From Pseudomonadota bacterium (lineage in GTDB: Bacteria; Pseudomonadota; Gammaproteobacteria; Burkholderiales; Thiobacillaceae), in contig JAJZTV010000154.1 in NCBI GenBank assembly GCA_021847385.1, forward strand, positions 1 through 5,183: 5,183 nt of DNA. Reading direction: 5' to 3'. Made by a program: the position numbers and the translations under genes. How positions within the stretch are numbered: position 1 is the first letter of the stretch; every line of letters begins with the position of its first letter. Below the pieces are notes generated by a model that saw only the letters and a program-made list of their open reading frames with translations, made no database searches and was not told the origin of the DNA. This document shows, piece after piece, positions 1-5,104 of the stretch.

Positions 1-514
1 CAGTACGGGCGATCAGGCTCATGCCGTTGGGGACTTCCAGTTGGGCCATCGCGTCGCGTAGTTCGTTGCGATCTTCACCCTCGATCCGGCGGGAGACGCC
101 GCCGCCGCGCGGGTTGTTCGGCATCAGCACCAGATAGCGGCCGGCCAGGCTGACGAAATTGGTCAGGGCCGCACCCTTGGTGCCGCGCTCGTCTTTCTCG
201 ACCTGGACCACCAGTTCCTGGCCTTCCTTGAGGAAGTCCTGAATGCGGCCGCGACTGAAGTCGCCGCTTTCGGCACCGGCTAGGGCCGAACGAGCGATTT
301 CCTTGAAGGGAAGGAAGCCGTGGCGCTCGGCGCCGTAATCGACGAAGCAGGCTTCCAGACTGGGTTCAACGCGGGTGACGACGCCCTTGTAGATGTTGCC
401 TTTGCGTTGTTCTTTGGTGGCGGATTCAATGTCGAGGTCGATCAGTTTCTGACCTTCGACAATGGCGACGCGCAGTTCTTCCGCCTGCGTCGCATTGAAT
501 AACATGCGTTTCAT
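1..514 (-). CDS. rne: Ribonuclease E, N-terminal part (cut by window edge)
   Basis: RNase E is the essential endonuclease that starts most mRNA decay and processes rRNA and tRNA precursors, acting at the inner membrane as the scaffold of the degradosome. The 171 visible codons start MKRMLFNATQ and follow the E. coli enzyme closely: an ELRVA block at 13-17, DLDIE at 26-30, then an S1 RNA-binding domain at about 36-120 with NIYKG, EPSLEA.FVDYGAERHGFLP and KGAALT. The start of the 5'-sensor region follows (LVLMPNNPR, SRRIEG). R170 and T171, the last visible residues, match E. coli Arg169/Thr170, which contact the 5' monophosphate. The ATG at 514-512 is preceded by GCAGGGG with a 6-base spacer. 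An in-frame ATG three codons later is less likely given the conserved MKRM. The catalytic DNase I-like domain and C-terminal scaffold lie outside the window. The gene is divergent from rluC, as in many proteobacteria. RNase G is excluded by the N-terminal sequence. Confidence 0.97.
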   Translation of the reverse strand, partial: MKRMLFNATQAEELRVAIVEGQKLIDLDIESATKEQRKGNIYKGVVTRVEPSLEACFVDYGAERHGFLPFKEIARSALAGAESGDFSRGRIQDFLKEGQELVVQVEKDERGTKGAALTNFVSLAGRYLVLMPNNPRGGGVSRRIEGEDRNELRDAMAQLEVPNGMSLIART

Positions 515-520
515 GTTTTA

Positions 521-590
521 CCCCTGCGCAGTGCGCCCCGGGGCGATAAACCCGCTGCACGCATACTCGCGGCAGCAAAGCGAGCAGGGG
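521..590 (-). promoter_or_regulatory. rne Shine-Dalgarno site with upstream complementary segment
   Basis: The ribosome-binding sequence GCAGGGG (527-521) ends 6 bases before the rne ATG. A segment 57 bases upstream in the RNA, CCCCUGC (590-584), is its exact complement over 7 bases and can extend by two more pairs after one mismatch. A perfect 12-bp palindrome (534-545, CGCCCCGGGGCG) lies between them and offers a second CCCC that could compete for the same GGGG. Pairing would hide the ribosome-binding site, so the arrangement could control rne translation. The complementarity is seen directly; the regulatory role is inferred. Confidence 0.4.
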
Positions 591-746
591 ATCAGCAGAC
601 TGGTTGGTTTCGGTCTTGTACTGTCACGTGCATGGTTTTTAGGTTCATCCTTTACCCGCCGGCCAACGCCGTCGGATGCAATCCGGGTACGAGTTGCGCT
701 ATCAAATACGTTACCATTGGCCCCGGCCGCTCTTTCTGGACGTTCT

Positions 747-763
747 CCTCGATCTGGTCGAGG
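747..763 (-). other. Hairpin in rne leader
   Basis: The minus strand reads CCTCGA-CCAGA-TCGAGG: a perfect 6-bp stem with a 5-base loop. A second hairpin, GCGC-AACT-GCGC at 769-780, lies 5 bases away, so the two would form adjacent stem-loops in the rne leader RNA. There is no U-tract after either, so they do not look like intrinsic terminators. A role in RNase E binding or autoregulation is inferred by analogy with the E. coli rne leader. Confidence 0.5.
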
Positions 764-980
764 GCTACGCGCAGTTGCGCCGAGGCTCCATTTCCACTTT
801 TTTGGGTACCCGACTTAACCGTGCGCTCCGAGCGAACTTCTTTTAATGCGAATCGCGCTCGTAAGACAGCTAGGCACTGCGAGGTCGGGGACCTGAAGCC
901 GGAGAGTGAGCAACCGGCACTTTCCGCTCGGCCTGGGCAGGTTCTTCAACGCCCCTCTGGCTGGCTGTGAAAGCACGAAA

Positions 981-989
981 AGTATAACA
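981..989 (-). promoter_or_regulatory. Candidate extended -10 promoter element for rne
   Basis: On the minus strand the bases read TGTTATACT, a TGn extended -10 motif with five of six matches to TATAAT. Transcription would start near 974 and give a leader of about 460 nt. At 16-19 base spacing there is only a poor -35 match, which extended -10 promoters tolerate. The element lies just upstream of the rluC ATG at 995, so polymerase bound here would cover the rluC start. The plus strand of the same bases reads TATAAC (983-988), which is also -10-like, so the site may fire both ways. Predicted from sequence only. Confidence 0.4.
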
Positions 990-994
990 GTGAA

Positions 995-2005
995 ATGAAA
1001 GACTTAGGTAACAAAGCTGCAAAAAAACTTGGCAATACGCCTAAAGAGGGAAACCCGCGTTCGCCGGCCCAAGTTGCCAAGGTCAGGATCGGGCCGGAAG
1101 AGGCCGGCCAACGCTTGGATAACTTCTTGTTCCGTAAGCTGAAAGGGGTGCCAAAGACCCGCATCTATCGCATGTGCCGCGAGGGCGAGGTCAGGGTGAA
1201 TGGCAAGCGGATCGAGCCGGCCTATCGCCTGGCCGAAGATGACGAGGTGCGCATTCCGCCGGTGCGGGTGCCCGAGCGGCCGGACAAGGCGCCGGTGCGG
1301 GTGGTCAAGTCCCTGCTCGACCGGGTGATCTATCGCGACGATAGCCTATTGGTCATCGACAAGCCGCCCGGCATGGCTGTGCACGGTGGCAGTGGGGTCA
1401 GCCAAGGGGTGATCGAGCAGTTGCGGGTGGAACTGCCCGAGGCCCGGTTTCTGGAGTTGGCCCACCGTCTGGATCGGGAGACCTCCGGTGTGCTGGTCCT
1501 GGCCCTGAAGCGCTCGGCCCTGGTCGAATTGCACCGCATGCTGCGCGAGGGCGAGACCCGCAAGTGTTACCTGACCTTGGCCGTGGGGCATTGGCGCGAT
1601 CAAGTGCGCAATGTCCGGCTGGCTTTGAAGAAATACGTGACCGGCGACGGCGAGCGCCGGGTCACCGCCCAGGAGGACGGTCAGGCGGCCCATACGATCT
1701 TCCGCCTGGTCGAGCACTATCCCGGCTTCAGTTTGCTCGAGGCCGAGCTGAAGACCGGCCGTACCCACCAGATCCGGGTCCACCTGGCTACGCTCAAACA
1801 CCCGATCGCCGGCGACGACAAATATGGCGATTTCGACTTGAACAAACGCTTGAAATCCCAGGGGCTCAAACGCATGTTCCTGCACTCGGCTTCGCTTGAA
1901 CTCAAGCACCCCTTGACCGGCAAGCCGCTCAAATTGCAGGCGCCGCTGCCGGCCGACCTCAAACAATTTCTGGAATCACTGAAGATGGAACCCCAAGTTG
2001 GCTAA
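995..2005 (+). CDS. rluC: 23S rRNA pseudouridine synthase RluC
   Basis: RluC converts uridines 955, 2504 and 2580 (E. coli numbering) of 23S rRNA to pseudouridine. The 336-aa product has an S4 RNA-binding domain at about 37-85 (AGQRLDNFL, KGVPKTRIYR, GEVRVN) and then the RluA-type catalytic domain. Catalytic D160 lies in HRLDRETSG, and the conserved GRTHQIRVH motif is at 255-263. Close agreement with E. coli RluC through VRIPPVRV, AVHGGSG and GVIE separates it from RluD and RluA. The ATG at 995 is the only reasonable start, because an in-frame stop lies at 968-970 and no later start precedes the S4 domain. The ribosome-binding site is weak. The Lys/Asn-rich N-terminal tail is about 15 to 20 residues longer than in E. 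coli and is A-rich, including a run of seven A. The gene is divergent from rne and its end overlaps the HAD gene by 8 bases. Confidence 0.96.
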   Translation: MKDLGNKAAKKLGNTPKEGNPRSPAQVAKVRIGPEEAGQRLDNFLFRKLKGVPKTRIYRMCREGEVRVNGKRIEPAYRLAEDDEVRIPPVRVPERPDKAPVRVVKSLLDRVIYRDDSLLVIDKPPGMAVHGGSGVSQGVIEQLRVELPEARFLELAHRLDRETSGVLVLALKRSALVELHRMLREGETRKCYLTLAVGHWRDQVRNVRLALKKYVTGDGERRVTAQEDGQAAHTIFRLVEHYPGFSLLEAELKTGRTHQIRVHLATLKHPIAGDDKYGDFDLNKRLKSQGLKRMFLHSASLELKHPLTGKPLKLQAPLPADLKQFLESLKMEPQVG

Positions 2006-2654
2006 ACGTTTCGACCTGCTCATTTTCGACTGGGACGGCACCCTTATGGACTCGGCCGGCGCCATCGTGGCCAGCATCCAAGCGGCCTGCGCCGACATCG
2101 GTTGGCCGGTGCCCAGCCGCGAGGCGGCCAGCCATATCATCGGCCTTGGCCTCAAGGAGGCCATCCTCGCTTTGTTTCCGGCTATGCCGGAGGCGGAGCA
2201 TCTGCGTTTGGCCGAACGTTACCGCTACCATTTTCTGGCCCAGGACCACGCTATTCCGCTGTTCGGCGGCGCGGAACAGCTCATTGCCGAGCTGCACGGC
2301 CGTGGTTTTTTGTTGGCCGTGGCGACCGGCAAGGCTAGGCGGGGCTTGATCCGCGCCTTCGAGCACAGCGGCTTGGAACGCTATTTCCATGCCTCGCGCA
2401 CAGCCGACGAGACCTTTTCCAAGCCGAATCCGGCCATGTTGATCGAGTTGCTCGACGAATTGATGGTCGAAAAGGATAAGGCCTTGATGATCGGCGATAC
2501 CAGCCACGATTTGTTGATGGCACAGAACGCCGGCATGCCTTCACTGGCGGCGGGCTATGGCGCCCATCCGGCCGAGAGCCTGCATGCCTATCAACCGCTC
2601 GCTGTTTGCCAGCGCTTCGAGGACTTGGCCGAATGGTTGAAAGCGAACGCCTGA
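1998..2654 (+). CDS. HAD-superfamily (subfamily IA) phosphatase, phosphoglycolate phosphatase-like
   Basis: Probable soluble Mg-dependent phosphomonoesterase of 218 aa. All four HAD motifs are present: motif I DWDGT with nucleophile D11 and acid D13, motif II T110 in ATGKAR, motif III K142 in SKPNP, and motif IV GDTSHD with D167 and D171. Residues of about 15-85 form the helical C1 cap typical of the phosphoglycolate phosphatase/Gph group. The length is a little below E. coli Gph (252 aa). The substrate cannot be told from sequence; small sugar phosphates or 2-phosphoglycolate are the family's usual range. The start must be the TTG at 1998: an in-frame stop lies at 1980-1982 and the next Met (codon 17) is past the nucleophile. 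GGAA at 1987-1990 is a plausible ribosome-binding site. The 8-base overlap with rluC suggests translational coupling and one transcript. Confidence 0.93.
   Translation: MAKRFDLLIFDWDGTLMDSAGAIVASIQAACADIGWPVPSREAASHIIGLGLKEAILALFPAMPEAEHLRLAERYRYHFLAQDHAIPLFGGAEQLIAELHGRGFLLAVATGKARRGLIRAFEHSGLERYFHASRTADETFSKPNPAMLIELLDELMVEKDKALMIGDTSHDLLMAQNAGMPSLAAGYGAHPAESLHAYQPLAVCQRFEDLAEWLKANA
2619..2623 (+). promoter_or_regulatory. Ribosome-binding site of the Rieske gene
   Basis: GAGGA lies 9 bases before the ATG at 2633, inside the end of the HAD gene. It favours this ATG over the in-frame TTG at 2606, which would add nine residues and has no better site upstream. Confidence 0.5.
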
Positions 2655-3004
2655 TCTGCGCCTCGAACGCGTTGGAAGAAGGCGGTCCCGGTGTGCGCTT
2701 CGAAGTACGTTGGGGCGGCCGGATGATGCCCGCCTTTGTGGTCCGCTTTCGGGGCGGGGCGTATGGCTATCTCAATCGTTGTGGCCATGTCCCGGTGGAG
2801 CTGGATTTCCAGCCCGGCGAGTTTTTCGACACGAGCCGGTTATACTTGATCTGCGCGACGCACGGCGCCTTGTATGACCCGGCATCGGGCGCCTGTTTGG
2901 GCGGACGCTGTGCCGGACGAGGTTTGGTCCGGCTCGATGTGACCGAGCGCGATGGTGCGGTTTATCTAAAGGAATCAAGCAAACATGGCAGAAGGGCCGG
3001 ATAA
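2633..3004 (+). CDS. Small single-domain Rieske [2Fe-2S] protein
   Basis: A 123-aa soluble protein with a Rieske iron-sulphur motif: C50-G-H52 and C74-A-T-H77, which would ligate a [2Fe-2S] cluster with two Cys and two His. It resembles Rieske-type ferredoxins and the stand-alone Rieske proteins I recall next to sppA in betaproteobacteria. Electron transfer is the likely role; the partner is unknown. The spacer between H52 and C74 is 21 residues, longer than the usual 15-17. Two further cysteines, C88 and C93 (CLGGRC), follow the motif where many Rieske proteins have only a Pro loop. There is no signal peptide or membrane helix, so it is not a bc1-type Rieske subunit. The chosen ATG overlaps the HAD gene by 22 bases, and the end overlaps sppA by 20 bases, placing it firmly inside the operon. 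The Rieske assignment is firm, the physiological function is not. Confidence 0.88.
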   Translation: MVESERLICASNALEEGGPGVRFEVRWGGRMMPAFVVRFRGGAYGYLNRCGHVPVELDFQPGEFFDTSRLYLICATHGALYDPASGACLGGRCAGRGLVRLDVTERDGAVYLKESSKHGRRAG

Positions 3005-3920
3005 CTGGGAGCGCGACGCGCTCGAACGTTTGCTGTTCGAGCAGCTCAAGGAACAGCGCAAGGCGCGGCGTTGGGCTATTTTCTTTCGCTCGCTGTTCTT
3101 TGTCTGGTTGTTTTTGCTGCTCATGATGTTCGTCGCCCATGAGGACGGCGAGCTGACAACGGGCCCGCATACGGCCTTGATCAACATTCAAGGCGAGATC
3201 GGCGGCAACGATGTGAATGCCGACGATATTCTGGCTGCCCTCAACAATGCCTTCGAGGACAAGCGCAGCAAGGCTGTGGTTTTGCGCATCAATAGCCCGG
3301 GCGGCAGTCCGGTCACGGCCGGTATCATATATGACGAAATCCGTCGCTTGCGTGCCAAAAATCCGAATGTCCCCGTCTATGCCGTCGTGGAAGATATCTG
3401 TGCCTCGGGCGGCTATTACATCGCGGCGGCGGCCGACAGAATCTACGTGGACAAGGCCTCGCTGGTCGGTTCTATCGGTGTGCTGATGGATGGCTTCGGC
3501 TTTACCGACGGGATGAAGAAGCTTGGCGTAGAACGACGTCTGCTCACCGCCGGCGAGAACAAGGGTTTCCTCGATCCCTTCTCACCGGAAGACCCTAAAC
3601 AAGTGGCCCATGCCAAGGCCATGCTGGCCGAGATCCACCAGCAGTTCATCCAGGCTGTGCGCCAAGGCCGTGGCAAGCGCTTGCATGAGACCCCGGACAT
3701 GTTCAGCGGCTTGGTTTGGAACGGCGCCAAGAGTGTCGAGCTTGGACTGGCTGACGGCCTGGGCAGCCTCGATTATGTCGCGCGCGAAGTGGTCAGGGCC
3801 GAGGACATCCTCGATTTCACCCCACAGGAAAATCTGGCCGACCGTCTGGCCAGGCGCCTGGGTACCGCCATTGGCGATGCGGTGCGGCCCTGGGTCAAGC
3901 AGCAATTGTCGTTGCATTGA
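2985..3920 (+). CDS. sppA: Signal peptide peptidase SppA, short form (S49 family)
   Basis: A membrane-anchored serine protease that degrades cleaved signal peptides and other membrane peptides. The 311-aa protein begins with a charged amphipathic segment (8-29) and one transmembrane helix (about 31-50). The positive residues before the helix (RKARR) predict a cytoplasmic N-terminus and a periplasmic catalytic domain. Catalytic S141 lies in ICASGGYYIA and catalytic K193 in GENKGFLDPFSP. Their 52-residue separation equals that of the Ser147/Lys199 dyad of Bacillus subtilis SppA. RINSPGGS (101-108) and the GSIGV block (162-166) are also typical. The length matches the single-domain octamer-type enzyme rather than the 618-aa duplicated E. 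coli SppA. SohB is a less likely alternative. The ATG at 2985 overlaps the Rieske gene by 20 bases, with AAAGGA 11 bases upstream as ribosome-binding site. It ends the tight rluC-HAD-Rieske-sppA block. Confidence 0.94.
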   Translation: MAEGPDNWERDALERLLFEQLKEQRKARRWAIFFRSLFFVWLFLLLMMFVAHEDGELTTGPHTALINIQGEIGGNDVNADDILAALNNAFEDKRSKAVVLRINSPGGSPVTAGIIYDEIRRLRAKNPNVPVYAVVEDICASGGYYIAAAADRIYVDKASLVGSIGVLMDGFGFTDGMKKLGVERRLLTAGENKGFLDPFSPEDPKQVAHAKAMLAEIHQQFIQAVRQGRGKRLHETPDMFSGLVWNGAKSVELGLADGLGSLDYVAREVVRAEDILDFTPQENLADRLARRLGTAIGDAVRPWVKQQLSLH

Positions 3921-3921
3921 G

Positions 3922-3964
3922 GGCCGGCCTCAGGGCGGTTGGTTTTGGGCCGAATAGGCCGGTC
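3922..3964 (+). other. Inverted repeat between sppA and the diguanylate cyclase gene
   Basis: GGCCGGCCT (3922-3930) can pair with AGGCCGGTC (3956-3964): nine pairs including one G-U, with a 25-base loop. It starts 2 bases after the sppA stop and ends 17 bases before the next ATG, just ahead of the GAAGAG ribosome-binding sequence. There is no T-tract after it, so it is not a standard intrinsic terminator. It could stabilise the 3' end of the upstream message or affect translation of the next gene. Confidence 0.45.
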
Positions 3965-3981
3965 TTGAAGAGATCGTTGTT

Positions 3982-5097
3982 ATGGCAAGTTCGCTTTCAG
4001 CCGTGCTCTATCGGCACAATCTCCTTGACCTGATTTATACGCGCAACCACTCGCGCGATTTCTGCGCAATCCGTGGCGATTACTTCACGACCCGGATGCG
4101 TCTGATGGCCACGGTATTTGCCGTTTTGGCCACCTTGTGGCTGGCGATCGACTATCTATTCCTCGATCCGGCCTACCGGCAATCCATTGGCCTGCTGCGA
4201 GTCGTGGTGGCCGGCCTCTATGCCTGGATGGCGGTGCGGCCGGTTAGGCAGCATGACCTGCGGGCGGCGCATCTCTACCTTGTAGCCTTCGTTTCTTTCG
4301 CCTCCGCGTTCTATATCGGGGCGCGGCAAATCATGCCCCACGCCGGCATGGCCGACGCCATGTTGGTCGGCTACTACTTCCTGCCTTTTTTGCTGGTATC
4401 GATGTTGGCCTTGTTCCCGATGACCGTGGTGGAATCGGTCGGTTATTTGCTGGCTATCGGTGCCCTGTTCTGGGGGCATGAATGGCTGGGGGGGAACATG
4501 CATGACATTGTGACCCTCGGCAATGCCTGGCTACTGGGCATGATGGCTTTGATGGCGGTCTGGGCTCAGCTTTCCCAATTGCACATGCTGCTTAGGCTTT
4601 ATCGCGAGGCGACGCACGATGTGCTGACTGGGTTGACCAATCGTCGTGCGCTCATGAATGGCTTGCAGCATGAGGTTCAGATTGCGCACCAGGGCCGGCA
4701 GCCTTTGAGTGTGCTGCTCATGGACCTAGACCACTTCAAGCGGATCAACGATGTTCATGGCCACATTATGGGCGATGCAGTGCTGCGGCAGTTCGGTGCG
4801 CTGCTGGCAGAAATCATTCATGCGCCCAGTATGGCCGCCCGATTCGGCGGCGAGGAATTTTTCGCGGTGCTGCCGGATACGCCCAAGCCGGATGCCATGG
4901 TGGTGGCCGAAACGATACGTCAGCGTTGTGCGGCGCTCATCGTCGATAGCCCTGCGGGTGAGCGCATTCCGGTCACGGTCAGTATCGGTGTGGCCCAGTT
5001 GAACGCCGATGAGGCCACCTCGCAGTTGATCTGCCGGGTCGATGAAGTGCTCTACCGAGCCAAAGAGGGGGGCCGTAATTTGGTCAGCGTGGATTGA
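3982..5097 (+). CDS. Membrane diguanylate cyclase (GGDEF domain)
   Basis: Makes cyclic di-GMP from two GTP, a signal controlling biofilm and motility. The 371-aa protein has about six hydrophobic helices (roughly 42-60, 69-86, 95-114, 126-147, 149-165, 180-200) with no recognised sensor domain name, then a GGDEF domain from about 208 to the end. The catalytic set looks complete and matches PleD spacing: metal ligand D248 in DLDHFK, nucleotide-binding N256 and D265, and the GGEEF signature at 289-293. The inhibitory I-site (RxxD) position reads HAPS (280-283), so product inhibition through that site is not expected. DVLTGLTNRR (213-222) marks the domain start. The ATG at 3982 has GAAGAG about 9 bases upstream. 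It lies 61 bases after sppA and 7 bases before a Rof-like gene. Activating signal unknown; the helices may sense a membrane or small-molecule cue. Confidence 0.93.
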   Translation: MASSLSAVLYRHNLLDLIYTRNHSRDFCAIRGDYFTTRMRLMATVFAVLATLWLAIDYLFLDPAYRQSIGLLRVVVAGLYAWMAVRPVRQHDLRAAHLYLVAFVSFASAFYIGARQIMPHAGMADAMLVGYYFLPFLLVSMLALFPMTVVESVGYLLAIGALFWGHEWLGGNMHDIVTLGNAWLLGMMALMAVWAQLSQLHMLLRLYREATHDVLTGLTNRRALMNGLQHEVQIAHQGRQPLSVLLMDLDHFKRINDVHGHIMGDAVLRQFGALLAEIIHAPSMAARFGGEEFFAVLPDTPKPDAMVVAETIRQRCAALIVDSPAGERIPVTVSIGVAQLNADEATSQLICRVDEVLYRAKEGGRNLVSVD

Positions 5098-5099
5098 GG
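5096..5099 (+). promoter_or_regulatory. Ribosome-binding site of the Rof-like gene, overlapping the upstream stop codon
   Basis: GAGG lies 5 bases before the ATG at 5105 and shares bases with the TGA stop (5095-5097) of the diguanylate cyclase gene. This points to translational coupling of the two genes. Confidence 0.6.
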
Positions 5100-5104
5100 C
5101 TGGC

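Larger units (their letters stand above)
515..994 (-). promoter_or_regulatory. Divergent rne-rluC intergenic region; probable long rne 5' leader
   Basis: This 480-base stretch separates the two divergent genes, and I find no convincing protein gene in it. In E. coli, rne has a 361-nt 5' untranslated leader whose hairpins let RNase E cleave its own mRNA and autoregulate. The long gap and candidate promoter near 981-989 are consistent with a similar leader here of about 460 nt, by analogy only. Read as minus-strand RNA it has local hairpins at 882-894, 769-780 and 747-763. A 7-bp long-range complement (806-812 with 684-690) encloses the last two. Another 7-bp complement (584-590 with 521-527) involves the Shine-Dalgarno sequence. 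Short reading frames on both strands are stop-poor because of high GC and lack good start signals. The rluC promoter must also lie here, or reach in from this side, but I see no clear -35/-10 pair for it. Confidence 0.6.

Noticed and set aside
320..502. Plus-strand 60-codon frame
   Set aside because: It is the antisense of the strongly conserved start of rne.
468..776. Ten-base direct repeat ACGCGCAGTT at 468-477 (inside rne) and 767-776 (leader)
   Set aside because: Near matches extend only a few bases beyond it, and such short repeats are expected by chance. It does not look like a mobile-element footprint.
462..970. Two plus-strand frames (462-818 and 632-970) in the rne-rluC gap
   Set aside because: They have Arg/Ser/Pro-rich sequences without recognisable motifs, overlap each other, lack good ribosome-binding sites, and look like chance open frames in GC-rich DNA.
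1346..1966. Minus-strand 206-codon frame opposite rluC
   Set aside because: It mirrors the codon-biased rluC frame, has Gln/Leu/Gly-rich low-complexity composition and no family resemblance.
1959..2507. Minus-strand 182-codon frame opposite the HAD gene
   Set aside because: It is the antisense of a gene with all four HAD motifs, and has no motif or start signal of its own.
2606..2632. Upstream TTG start for the Rieske gene
   Set aside because: The ATG at 2633 has a better ribosome-binding site (GAGGA), and the extra nine residues carry no domain sequence.
3922..3964. Intrinsic terminator after sppA
   Set aside because: The stem is real, but there is no T-tract and the loop is large.
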